From Gammaproteobacteria bacterium (lineage in GTDB: Bacteria; Pseudomonadota; Gammaproteobacteria; Steroidobacterales; Rariloculaceae): a DNA stretch of 42,963 bases. The translations under genes and the position numbers were made by a program. The notes under the pieces were generated by a model that worked only from the letters and a program-made list of their open reading frames with translations, had not been told where the DNA came from and did no database searches. The stretch's first letter is position 1; each line of letters starts with the position of its first letter. The stretch is taken from NCBI GenBank assembly GCA_022825505.1, contig JAJDWR010000013.1, positions 1 through 42,963 of the forward strand, in the 5' to 3' direction. Below are positions 1 through 8,276 of this stretch, piece after piece.

Positions 1-2
1 AG

Positions 3-140
3 GAACTGACCCACAAAATCAACGCCTTCGTGGAACAATACAATGCACAAGCCAGCCCCTTCGCCTGGGTCGCCACCGCCGAATCGATCCTCGCCAAAAT
101 CGAACGACTTTGCTCATATATTTCCGGGACACGACACTAG
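3..140 (+). CDS. IS630-family transposase, C-terminal end (cut by window edge)
   Basis: The frame that is open from the left edge encodes 45 residues and stops at TAG 138-140. It reads like the end of IS630/Tc1-mariner type DDE transposases: HKINAFVEQYN, then SPFAWVATAESILAKIERLC and a final ISGTRH. This family typically ends with an 'I..F...YN...PF.W...A..IL.KI.RLC..ISGT.H' pattern. Only the tail is visible, so I cannot say whether the element is intact upstream. No terminal inverted repeat was recognised in the 167 bases between this stop and the next gene. Family assignment is by pattern recognition. Confidence 0.75.
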   Translation, partial: ELTHKINAFVEQYNAQASPFAWVATAESILAKIERLCSYISGTRH

Positions 141-307
141 CGCTCGTCAACGTTCTTTGCGATCGCTGAAATGGCCATGGCACCCGGTAGCGCGGGGTGT
201 TGCCGAAGTCTTGCGCCCAACTACCCCAATGTTCTTGCGGTAAGTGCATGAATTTCTGTCAATTTGCTGGAAACCGGCATGGGGGTTTCGCCGTATACTC
301 ATGAACC

Positions 308-1615
308 ATGGGTTCTGTTGCAAGCGTGGCGCGGGAAACAAGTACGCGGCGAAGCCCTGTGCCGGATACAAGGCGCAGGGCCATTCGGGATGTCCAGATC
401 AAGGACAATGTCCATGCCAAGTTCCTGGCGCGCATCAGCGCCAATGCCCTGAAGAACTACGGGTCTCGATTGTCGCCTGCCGATGTCGGGTTGACCGACG
501 AGCAACTGGTCGGGATTTTTCATTCGCAGGTGCTCAGCCGCCAGGTCGATCGGATGGCGTGCAAACTGAGAGCTGCAAATGAAGGTTACTATACGGTCGG
601 CAGCTCCGGTCATGAGTGTAACGCGGCGTTCGCCGAAGCGTTCCGCCTCAGTGACTTGTCGTTCCTGCACTATCGCGACGCCGCGTTCCAGATTCACCGT
701 TCGAAGGAGGTTGCAGGGCAGACTCCCGGTTGGGACCTGCTGCTGAGTCTGGCCGCTTCGTCCGAAGACCCCATAGCCTCGGGACGCCACAAGGTGCTGG
801 GATCCAAACTGCTCAACATCCCTCCTCAGACGAGCACGATCGCTTCACATATGCCGAAAGCGGTGGGCGCTGCGCTGAGCATTGGTCTGGCGAAGCGCAT
901 TGAATTTACTGAAACGAATTTTCCCGCAGACAGCGTAGTTATCTGTTCTTTCGGCGATGCATCGGTCAATCACTCCACTGCCCAGGGGGCGATCAATTCA
1001 GCATGCTGGAATGCATTCCAGGGGATCGAGGTCCCGATCGCCTTCATATGCGAGGACAACGGGATCGGTATTTCGGTGCGGACGCCCGACGGATGGATCC
1101 GGTCGCAGTTTGCGGACAGGGCGGCGTTGCGGTACATGCCGGTCAATGGCCTTGACGTGCTGGAAACCTACAAGGCGGCGGTTGCGGCTGAAGACTTCGT
1201 TCGCAGGGAGCGCAAGCCGGTCTTCGTGCACATGCACTGCGTGCGTCTGCAGGGGCATGCCGGTACCGACGTTCAGACCTCCTACCGGACGCGAGAAGAA
1301 ATTGACGCCATCGAGAACCAGGACCCGCTTCTGCACACCGCTGCGACGCTGATCGGCAACGGCATCCTCACCGGCGATGACGTGCTCGATACGTACAACG
1401 GCGTTGAAGAGACGCTTGCGAGGATGGCCGACGAAGCCGTGAAGCGACCGAAACTCGAATCGCCCGAGGAGATCATGGAAGCATTGTTCCGCGTGCCAGG
1501 GAAAGCTGGCCGCAAACGAAGGTGCCAGCCGACGTGCGCGCCGCGGCGTTTGCGGAAGACGAACTGCTCATGGGCAAGCCTCAGCATATGGCACGGTTGT
1601 TGGGCTGGTGCCTGA
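308..1615 (+). CDS. 2-oxo-acid dehydrogenase E1 component, alpha part
   Basis: Thiamine-diphosphate-dependent dehydrogenase alpha part. The TPP/metal site is seen as GDASVNHSTAQGAIN (from residue 216) followed by EDNGIGIS, with the substrate-side segment ANEGYYTVGSSGHE near residue 90. Recognisable homology runs to about 1490 (EEIMEALFR). After that the frame continues as a basic, low-quality tail to 1615 while the beta part is already open in another frame. In related proteins I know, alpha and beta are fused in one chain of roughly 700-760 residues, so this looks like a frameshifted fusion; two overlapping genes remain possible. ATG 308 is the first usable start; the first 30 or so residues look poorly conserved. 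It heads a run of tightly spaced plus-strand genes. Substrate unknown; 2-oxoadipate or a branched-chain oxo acid are candidates from context. Confidence 0.85.
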   Translation: MGSVASVARETSTRRSPVPDTRRRAIRDVQIKDNVHAKFLARISANALKNYGSRLSPADVGLTDEQLVGIFHSQVLSRQVDRMACKLRAANEGYYTVGSSGHECNAAFAEAFRLSDLSFLHYRDAAFQIHRSKEVAGQTPGWDLLLSLAASSEDPIASGRHKVLGSKLLNIPPQTSTIASHMPKAVGAALSIGLAKRIEFTETNFPADSVVICSFGDASVNHSTAQGAINSACWNAFQGIEVPIAFICEDNGIGISVRTPDGWIRSQFADRAALRYMPVNGLDVLETYKAAVAAEDFVRRERKPVFVHMHCVRLQGHAGTDVQTSYRTREEIDAIENQDPLLHTAATLIGNGILTGDDVLDTYNGVEETLARMADEAVKRPKLESPEEIMEALFRVPGKAGRKRRCQPTCAPRRLRKTNCSWASLSIWHGCWAGA

Positions 1616-2616
1616 CCGACCTGATGCTTCAGCACGAAAACATCGTCATTGCCGGGGAGGACGTGGGCAGGAAGGGGGGCGTCTACGGCGTCACCCGCAA
1701 GCTGCAGCAGCGATTCGGGGCCGACCGGGTTATCGACACGCTGCTCGATGAGCAAAGCATCCTCGGCCTCGGTATCGGTTTGGCGCACAACAACATGCTG
1801 CCGATCGCCGAAATCCAGTTTCTGGCCTACCTGCATAACGCTGAAGATCAGTTGCGGGGCGAGGCGGCGACGCTGAGCTTCTTCTCCAGCCGGCAGTATT
1901 CGAACCCGATGATCGTTCGTGTTGCGGGGCTGGGCTATCAGCAGGGATTCGGTGGCCACTTCCATAACGATAACAGCATAGCGGTTCTTCGCGACGTTCC
2001 CGGGATCGTCATTGCCTGTCCCAGCAATGGCCGCGATGCCGTTGCAATGATGCGCGAGTGCGTCCGACTGGCGCTTGAGGAGAAACGCGTGGTCGTGTTT
2101 CTCGAGCCGATCGCGCGTTACATGACACGTGATCTGCACGAACCCGGGGACCGGGGCTGGACTGCCGTATACGAAGCGCCCGAAGAGGGGTCGGTAGTTG
2201 CGCTCGGTGACGTGCACACCGAAGGCCGGGGCACGGATCTCGCCATCGTGACCTACGGAAATGGCTATTACCTGTCACGCCAGGCGCAGAAAACGCTGCT
2301 GGAGATACACGGTGTAGCGGCTCGGGTCATCGACATGCGCTGGCTCGCGCCGTTGCCGGAGGAAGCCCTGCTGGCTGCCGTCTCCGGGTGTCGCAGCGTG
2401 TTGATTGTGGACGAATGCCGCCGGACCGGTTCGCAGAGCGAATCGCTGATGGCGCTGTTCGCAGAAACGCGACCGAATGTACATGCGGCGCGGATCGCGG
2501 CCGACGATTCCTTTATTCCCATCGGCGCGGCTTCGACGCTGACGCTCCCCGGTCGCGAGTCGATCGTCACCCGGGCCCTCCAATGCATCGAATCGCGGGG
2601 AACCGCGGACTGCTGA
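1522..2616 (+). CDS. 2-oxo-acid dehydrogenase E1 component, beta (transketolase-like) part
   Basis: Pyrimidine-binding and C-terminal transketolase-like domains of an alpha2beta2-type E1. Typical segments are IAGEDVGRKGGVYGVTRKLQ, the region around DTLLDEQSILGLGIGLA, and a C-terminal domain with DLAIVTYGNGYYLS and VIDMRWLAPLPEEALLAAV. The start shown is GTG 1522; ATG 1570 (MGKPQHMARLL) is an alternative if the two parts are made separately. The frame is open back to 1408 and upstream reads ESWPQTKVPADVRAAAF, which resembles a linker of a fused alpha-beta protein. Separated by only 4 bases from the acyltransferase-like gene. No E2 or E3 gene is in the window. Confidence 0.87.
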   Translation: MPADVRAAAFAEDELLMGKPQHMARLLGWCLTDLMLQHENIVIAGEDVGRKGGVYGVTRKLQQRFGADRVIDTLLDEQSILGLGIGLAHNNMLPIAEIQFLAYLHNAEDQLRGEAATLSFFSSRQYSNPMIVRVAGLGYQQGFGGHFHNDNSIAVLRDVPGIVIACPSNGRDAVAMMRECVRLALEEKRVVVFLEPIARYMTRDLHEPGDRGWTAVYEAPEEGSVVALGDVHTEGRGTDLAIVTYGNGYYLSRQAQKTLLEIHGVAARVIDMRWLAPLPEEALLAAVSGCRSVLIVDECRRTGSQSESLMALFAETRPNVHAARIAADDSFIPIGAASTLTLPGRESIVTRALQCIESRGTADC

Positions 2617-2620
2617 GTCC

Positions 2621-3664
2621 ATGGCTGCAGTGAAGAAATCTGCCCTCGTCGTCTGTCCGGGCCGCGGTGCCTATACCAGGTCCGAGCTCGGCTACCTGTT
2701 GCGCAACCATGCCGGGGAGCGGGACCTGCTCGGGCGGGTCGACGCGTGGCGTGCACGTGGTGGGCAGAGAACCGTCAGCGAACTCGACGCGGCGGAGCGT
2801 TTCAGCCTCGCGACCTACTCGCGCGGTGACAATGCATCGCTGTTGACCTTCGCCTGCTCTCTGGCCGACTTTCGTTCGCTGGACTCGGACGCCATCGAAG
2901 TCGCCGCGATAGCCGGCAATTCCCTGGGTTGGTATACGTCGCTGGCATGCGCCGGCGTCCTGGAGCTGGACGACGCGATCAACCTGGTCAACACGATGGG
3001 CAACCTGACGCACAAGCGGCGCATCGGCGGTCAACTCGTATTTCCGCTTACCGACGAGGAATGGCGGCCCGATGCCGGCAGGCGGGAAAGACTGGATGCT
3101 GCAGTGGCCGACATCCGGCAACGAAGCGGGTGCGAACTTTACACTTCGGTCATCCTTGGCGGCATTGCGGTCATGGCGGGAACCGATGCAGCGCTGGATC
3201 ACCTGCAGCGGGAGGGGCCGCAGGGGCCCGGCCGTTTCCCCATGCGGCTGGAGAATCACGGCGCCTATCATTCGCCGCTCATGAAGGGCGTTCGAGATGC
3301 GGCGCGCGAACTCCTGAACCCGGGCTGTTTCACGTCGCCGAGCGTGCCCCTGATCGACGGCAACGGCCGCATCTGGCGGCCCGGCGCGTCTTCTCGCCGG
3401 GCATTGCGGGACTATACGCTGGGTACGCAAATCGTGGAGACCTATGATTTCTCCGCAGCGATCCGCGTCGGCTTGCGTGAGCTTGCGCCGGATTGCGTTA
3501 TCGTACTCGGGCCCGGCGACAGCCTGGGTGGCGCGATCGGCCAGATTCTGTGCGAGATGGGTTGGCTTGGCGTCGACTCGAAGACCGCCTTTGCCGAGAT
3601 ACAGGAGAGCCGCCCTTTCGTCCTCTCGATGGGACGTGCGGAACAGCGCGCACTGGCCGCGTGA
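2621..3664 (+). CDS. Acyltransferase-domain protein (malonyl-CoA:ACP transacylase-like)
   Basis: A 347-residue cytoplasmic protein with the alpha/beta fold signature of FabD-type acyltransferases. The nucleophile elbow is GNSLG with Ser101 (within AAIAGNSLGWYTSLACAG), and a candidate catalytic His is His217 in NHGAYHSPLM. The N-terminus VVCPGRGAYTRSELGYL is typical of a subgroup annotated as ACP S-malonyltransferase that I recall beside fused E1 dehydrogenases rather than beside fatty-acid genes. The elbow is GNSLG rather than the GHSLG of true FabD. It starts 4 bases after the E1 beta stop. By context it may move an acyl group produced by the E1 enzyme, but that is inference. Confidence 0.75.
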   Translation: MAAVKKSALVVCPGRGAYTRSELGYLLRNHAGERDLLGRVDAWRARGGQRTVSELDAAERFSLATYSRGDNASLLTFACSLADFRSLDSDAIEVAAIAGNSLGWYTSLACAGVLELDDAINLVNTMGNLTHKRRIGGQLVFPLTDEEWRPDAGRRERLDAAVADIRQRSGCELYTSVILGGIAVMAGTDAALDHLQREGPQGPGRFPMRLENHGAYHSPLMKGVRDAARELLNPGCFTSPSVPLIDGNGRIWRPGASSRRALRDYTLGTQIVETYDFSAAIRVGLRELAPDCVIVLGPGDSLGGAIGQILCEMGWLGVDSKTAFAEIQESRPFVLSMGRAEQRALAA

Positions 3665-3711
3665 GCGGCAGTTGAGAGAAATGATGTGTGGATACAGGAG
3701 GAAATCGCACG

Positions 3712-5283
3712 ATGAGCACCAGTCCTGAACAGTTCCCTCCCGCGACGGAGGTCGCCGGGAGCATGGCCGCGGAAACGGCGCGCCTGATGAACGCACTTGG
3801 CGTGCCGGCCAGTGCCTATTCCGACGGGGGCATGGAGAGCTTCTCCCCGATCACCGGGGAGCGCATCGGCAGCGTTCCCGAGACCAGCGCCGAACAGGCC
3901 AATGCAATTATCTGCAGCGCCCACGACGCCTTCCGGGAATGGCGCAACGTGCCGGCGCCGCGGCGGGGAGAACTCATTCGCCTGCTGGCAGAGGAGTTGC
4001 GCGCATACAAGACCGAGTTGGGCCGCCTCTTGTCTATCGAAGTCGGCAAGATCGAGTCCGAAGGGCAGGGCGAGGTCCAGGAGATGATCGACATCTGCGA
4101 TTTCGCCGTTGGGCTGTCGCGTCAGCTTTACGGCCTGACGATCGCGACCGAGCGCCCGGAACATCGGATGATGGAGACATGGCAGCCGCTCGGCGTCGTC
4201 GGCATCATAACGGCCTTCAACTTCCCGGTGGCGGTGTGGTCCTGGAACGCGGCGATTGCCCTCGTGTGCGGCGACAGCATCGTCTGGAAGCCGTCGGAGA
4301 AGACGCCCCTTTCGACGCTGGCGGCGCACGCGATCTTCAAACGAGCATTACAGCGCTTCGCCGAGAGCGGCCCCTCGGCGCCGGAGGGGCTGGCGGGCGT
4401 GCTCTACGGCGGCAGGAACGTTGGCGAACAACTCGTTGACGACCCGCGCGCGAAGCTCATATCGGCCACGGGATCCATTCCCATGGGCCGTGCCGTTGGG
4501 CCGCGGGTCGCAAAGCGCTTCGGCCGCATACTGCTGGAACTTGGCGGCAACAACGCCACGGTGGTCTGCCCCTCGGCGGATCTCGATCTCGCGCTGCGAG
4601 GCATCGCGTTCGCGGCCATGGGTACGGTCGGCCAGCGTTGCACGTCACTGCGGCGCGCCTTTGTCCACGAGAGTGTCTATGACCAGCTTGTACCCCGTCT
4701 GAAGTCTGCCTACCAGTCGGCGACGCTGGGCAATCCCCTGGATCCGAAGACGCTGATCGGTCCGCTGATCGACAGGGGCGCATTCGATCGTATGCAGGAT
4801 GCGCTTGAGAGCGCCGCGTCGGACGGCGGTGTCGTCATGGGCGGCGGGCGCGCGCTGGAGGAGGAGTACGGCAACGCGTACTACGTGCAACCGGCGATCG
4901 TGGAGATGCCCGAACAGTGCGGCATCGTCTACGAAGAGACGTTTGCGCCGATCCTCTACGTGATGAAGTACTCGGAGTTCGACGACGTCATCGAGAAGCA
5001 CAACGACGTGTCCCAGGGCCTGTCGTCCTCGATCTTCACGCGCGACATGAGGGAGGCCGAAACTTTCGTCTCGGCGCGGGGTTCGGATTGCGGCATTGCC
5101 AACGTCAACATCGGCCCGTCCGGCGCCGAGATCGGCGGCGCATTCGGCGGCGAGAAGGAGACCGGCGGTGGGCGCGAGTCGGGCACGGATGCCTGGAAGG
5201 CTTACATGCGCCGGCAGACGAATACCATCAACTACGGCAATTCGCTGCCGCTGGCGCAAGGCGTCACATTCGACGTCGGCTAG
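3712..5283 (+). CDS. amaB: Aldehyde dehydrogenase, ALDH7 / 2-aminoadipate semialdehyde dehydrogenase type
   Basis: NAD(P)-dependent aldehyde dehydrogenase of 523 residues. The catalytic Cys310 sits in GTVGQRCTSLRR and the general base Glu276 in LLELGGNN. The sequence ELGGNN, the N-terminal SPITGERIG, the segment FNFPVAVWSWNAAIALVCG and the C-terminal NVNIGPSGAEIGGAFGGEK are hallmarks of ALDH7 (antiquitin/AmaB), which oxidises 2-aminoadipate 6-semialdehyde/piperideine-6-carboxylate to 2-aminoadipate in lysine breakdown. ATG 3712 is chosen because AGGAGG lies at 3696-3701; an upstream GTG in frame (3688) would start before that site. Next to an aminotransferase, as expected for a lysine-to-oxoadipate route. 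Family call is strong; substrate is inferred. Confidence 0.85.
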   Translation: MSTSPEQFPPATEVAGSMAAETARLMNALGVPASAYSDGGMESFSPITGERIGSVPETSAEQANAIICSAHDAFREWRNVPAPRRGELIRLLAEELRAYKTELGRLLSIEVGKIESEGQGEVQEMIDICDFAVGLSRQLYGLTIATERPEHRMMETWQPLGVVGIITAFNFPVAVWSWNAAIALVCGDSIVWKPSEKTPLSTLAAHAIFKRALQRFAESGPSAPEGLAGVLYGGRNVGEQLVDDPRAKLISATGSIPMGRAVGPRVAKRFGRILLELGGNNATVVCPSADLDLALRGIAFAAMGTVGQRCTSLRRAFVHESVYDQLVPRLKSAYQSATLGNPLDPKTLIGPLIDRGAFDRMQDALESAASDGGVVMGGGRALEEEYGNAYYVQPAIVEMPEQCGIVYEETFAPILYVMKYSEFDDVIEKHNDVSQGLSSSIFTRDMREAETFVSARGSDCGIANVNIGPSGAEIGGAFGGEKETGGGRESGTDAWKAYMRRQTNTINYGNSLPLAQGVTFDVG

Positions 5284-5289
5284 GCTGAA

Positions 5290-6522
5290 ATGAGCGCTGT
5301 GGATTTCCGGCCCGCCGCCCGCCTCGGTGCGATCGGCGTGTCGGAGATCCTGCAGATCATGCAGCTTGCCTCGAAGCTGCGCCATGGTGGGCACGAAATT
5401 ATCGATCTCAGTGCCGGTGAGCCGGACTTCGATACGCCCCAGCCAATCAAGGAAGCCGCAGCAGAAGCGATGCGGCGCGGCAAGACCAAGTACACGCTGC
5501 TGGACGGTCTGCCGGAACTCAAGGACGCAATCCGCACGAAGTTCCGCCGCGACAACGGCCTGGACTATGAGGCCGGAGAGATCATCGCCTCGGCTGGGGC
5601 GAAGCAGGTGCTTTTCAATGCGATGGTGGCGAGCCTCGATCCGGGCGATGAAGTCATTATCCCCGCACCGTTCTGGACGACATTTCGGGATATCGTGGGA
5701 ATTGCAAGAGGCGTGGCGGTCGAAGTGCCCTGTCCGGCCGACCAGGATTTTCTGCTCAGGCCCGAACAGCTCGAGGCGGCGATCACCAGCCGCACCCGAT
5801 GGCTGGTACTGAATTCGCCTTCCAATCCCGCGGGCGCGATGTATTCACCATCGCATTACGAGGCTCTGTTCGACGTGTTGCACAGGCACCCCGGCATCTG
5901 GGTGCTGACCGACGACATATACGAACACATCGTCTATGACGGCGCGGCTTTTGTGACCCCGGTTGGAGTCGATCCGGCGTTGCGCAGCCGCACGCTGATC
6001 GTCAACGGCGTATCCAAGGCGTACGCGATGACGGGTTGGCGCATTGGATACGGATGCGGTCCGCGAAAACTGATCGGATCGATGCTCAAGGTCCAGAGCC
6101 AGGCCACTTCGTGTCCCTGTTCGATCAGTCAGTGGGCCACCATCGAGGCCCTGCTTGGACCCCAGGATATCCTCCGGGAGCGCTGCGCGATATTCCAGCA
6201 GCGCCGTGACCGGGTGGTCGAGTTGCTTAACCGGATAGACGGCATTGACTGCATGACGCCGCGGGGCGCTTTCTATACCTACGCGAGCTGCGCGGGTACC
6301 ATCGGCTCGCGCACTTTCGACGGGCAGACCATCCGGACGGATACGGACTTCGCCGCCTATCTGCTAAGGGCGGCGAACGTCGCGGTCGTTCCGGGTGCGC
6401 CGTTCGGTTTGTCGCCCTTTTTCCGGCTTTCCTTTACCGAGTCTCCGGATGTTCTGGAGCACGCCTGCGGCAGGATCGCCGATGCCTGCGCCAGGCTGCG
6501 GGGCGTGAGGGCCGGGACATGA
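5290..6522 (+). CDS. Class I/II PLP-dependent aminotransferase
   Basis: Fold-type I aminotransferase of the aspartate aminotransferase (AspC-like, subgroup I-gamma) kind, 410 residues. Visible features are the N-terminal IDLSAGEPDFDTP, the cofactor-region NSPSNPAGAMYS with the Asn that contacts PLP, TDDIYEHIVYDG, and the Schiff-base lysine Lys243 in NGVSKAYAMTGWRIGY. FRLSFTES near the C-terminus holds the substrate-carboxylate Arg. It starts 6 bases after the aldehyde dehydrogenase stop and its own stop overlaps the sulfatase start (ATGA, 6519-6522), so it is in the same transcript. By context it could transaminate 2-aminoadipate to 2-oxoadipate; aspartate or another amino acid is equally possible from sequence alone. 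Confidence 0.9.
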   Translation: MSAVDFRPAARLGAIGVSEILQIMQLASKLRHGGHEIIDLSAGEPDFDTPQPIKEAAAEAMRRGKTKYTLLDGLPELKDAIRTKFRRDNGLDYEAGEIIASAGAKQVLFNAMVASLDPGDEVIIPAPFWTTFRDIVGIARGVAVEVPCPADQDFLLRPEQLEAAITSRTRWLVLNSPSNPAGAMYSPSHYEALFDVLHRHPGIWVLTDDIYEHIVYDGAAFVTPVGVDPALRSRTLIVNGVSKAYAMTGWRIGYGCGPRKLIGSMLKVQSQATSCPCSISQWATIEALLGPQDILRERCAIFQQRRDRVVELLNRIDGIDCMTPRGAFYTYASCAGTIGSRTFDGQTIRTDTDFAAYLLRAANVAVVPGAPFGLSPFFRLSFTESPDVLEHACGRIADACARLRGVRAGT

Positions 6523-8150
6523 GCCTCCTGCGTGCCTGGCTATTGGTTGGACTGTCAGGGTGGCTGCTCTCCTGGGGGAGCGTCTCGGCCCAGCAGTCGG
6601 GCGACGACACGGCGCCCCGCTGGAATATCCTCTTTTTCTTCGCCGACGACTGGGGGCGATTCGCCGGGCACTATGCCGCAATCGACGGTCGTCCGGGGCC
6701 CAATGACCTGCTCCAAACGCCGAATATGGACCGAATTGCGGTCGAAGGCGTGGTATTCCGCAACGCGTTCGTCAGCGCGCCGTCGTGCACGCCGTCGCGT
6801 AGCGCGCTGTTCAGCGGTCGTCACTTTTTCAACACCGGCCGCGGCGCAATCCTGCGTCCGGCAGTGTGGGACCAGACCATTCCCGCCTATCCGCAGCGGC
6901 TGATCGAGGTGGGCTATCGCATCGGCAAGTCGCTCAAGGGGTGGCGTCCGGGATCTCCCGTGGATGCGCCCATCGGCGAGCAGGCCTACGCATATGAAGC
7001 GGCCGGGCTCGACGCCAATGCGTTTTCGAACTATGTCACCGAGCGGCTGGAGGAGGGGTCGAGCCTTGACGCCGCAAAGGCCGAATTGCTGGAAGAGGTG
7101 CGCGCCAACTTCCGGGAGTTTCTCAACGCCAATGCAGACGGGGCGCCCTGGCACTATTTTTTCGGCCCCCTGAACACCCATCGGCCCTGGGCCCGCGGTT
7201 CCGGTGCGGCGCTGTGGGGGATCGACCCGGACGAATTGCAGGGCCGCCTGCCGGGTTATCTGCCGGATGTGCCGCTGGTTCGCGAAGACGTTGCAGATTA
7301 CCTGGGAGAGGTGCAGGCGCTGGATGCTTATCTTGGCGTCCTGCTCGAGGAGATCGAGACGCGGGGGCAGATGGAATCCACCCTGGTGCTGTTGAGCGGC
7401 GACCACGGCATGCCCGGTATTCCTTCCGGCAAGGCGACGCTGTACGACGGTGGCACGCATGTGGTGCTGACGTTACGTGTCCCGGGCGCACGTCCGGGGC
7501 GCATCATCGACGATTTCGTGAGCCTCGCGGACCTGGCGCCCACCTTTGTGGAGATCGCGGGAGGCGAACCCCTTCCGGAAATTTACGGACGTTCGCTGCT
7601 GAAACACCTGCAGGCGCCGGAAGGCGGGCAGATCGATTCTTCGCGCGACCATGTCATTTTCGGGCTCGAGCGCCATGTGGATGTTGCCCGCGAAGGGTTC
7701 CTGCCGTATCCGCAGCGGGCATTGCGAACGGCGGACTTCCTGTATATCCGAAATTTCGCGCCGGATCGCCGTCCGATGGGCATTCCGCCCGGAGACCACG
7801 GCATTCCGGCGTTTGCGGACATGGACCCCGGGCCTACCAAGGCATGGCTGATGGCCAATGAGGAAGGATCGCCTGACTTCTACGAACGGGCTTTCGGAAG
7901 GCGTCCGGGCGAAGAACTCTACGACCTGCGCAGGGACCCGCATCAACTGGACAACGTGGCGGGCGAACCAGCCTACGCGCAAGTCCGCGCAGCGATTGCC
8001 GAACAGTTGCTCGCGGAGCTGGAGGCGGCCGGAGACCCGCGTGTGACCGGAGACGGGTTGACGTTCGAGCGGTCCCCGTTCATCGACGTGTCCGAAACCG
8101 CCAACCGGTATGCTGACATGATGCCCGAGCCGGGAATTGCCGAAGAGTGA
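6519..8150 (+). CDS. Exported type I sulfatase (alkaline phosphatase superfamily)
   Basis: A 543-residue sulfatase with an N-terminal signal peptide (hydrophobic LLVGLSGWLLSWGSVSAQQ, cleavage near Ala-Gln). Residues 90-94 (C-T-P-S-R within SAPSCTPSRSALFSGRHF) form the C-x-P-S-R motif in which Cys90 is converted to formylglycine. FFFADDWGRF supplies the metal-binding Asp pair and LLSGDHGMPG a further metal ligand. Start overlaps the aminotransferase stop by 4 bases, so translation is probably coupled. Cys-type sulfatases need a formylglycine-generating enzyme, not seen here. Substrate unknown; sulfated polysaccharide fragments are plausible. It sits oddly in a run of amino-acid catabolism genes. 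Confidence 0.92.
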   Translation: MSLLRAWLLVGLSGWLLSWGSVSAQQSGDDTAPRWNILFFFADDWGRFAGHYAAIDGRPGPNDLLQTPNMDRIAVEGVVFRNAFVSAPSCTPSRSALFSGRHFFNTGRGAILRPAVWDQTIPAYPQRLIEVGYRIGKSLKGWRPGSPVDAPIGEQAYAYEAAGLDANAFSNYVTERLEEGSSLDAAKAELLEEVRANFREFLNANADGAPWHYFFGPLNTHRPWARGSGAALWGIDPDELQGRLPGYLPDVPLVREDVADYLGEVQALDAYLGVLLEEIETRGQMESTLVLLSGDHGMPGIPSGKATLYDGGTHVVLTLRVPGARPGRIIDDFVSLADLAPTFVEIAGGEPLPEIYGRSLLKHLQAPEGGQIDSSRDHVIFGLERHVDVAREGFLPYPQRALRTADFLYIRNFAPDRRPMGIPPGDHGIPAFADMDPGPTKAWLMANEEGSPDFYERAFGRRPGEELYDLRRDPHQLDNVAGEPAYAQVRAAIAEQLLAELEAAGDPRVTGDGLTFERSPFIDVSETANRYADMMPEPGIAEE

Positions 8151-8276
8151 CGACGATGGCCGGGACGATTTCGCGGCGAAAACTCATGCTGGGCGCCGAC
8201 GACCGGGCGAGTACCGGTTAAGGTTCGCAGGAGACCGATTACCAATCTTGCCAGGCTCAACGAACAGGTTGCAACG

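Noticed and set aside
8156..8221. 22-codon frame reading MAGTISRRKLMLGADDR, like the start of a Tat signal
   Set aside because: Twin arginines are present but no hydrophobic stretch follows and the frame ends after 21 residues. It could be a relic of an exported-protein gene, but this is too little to annotate.
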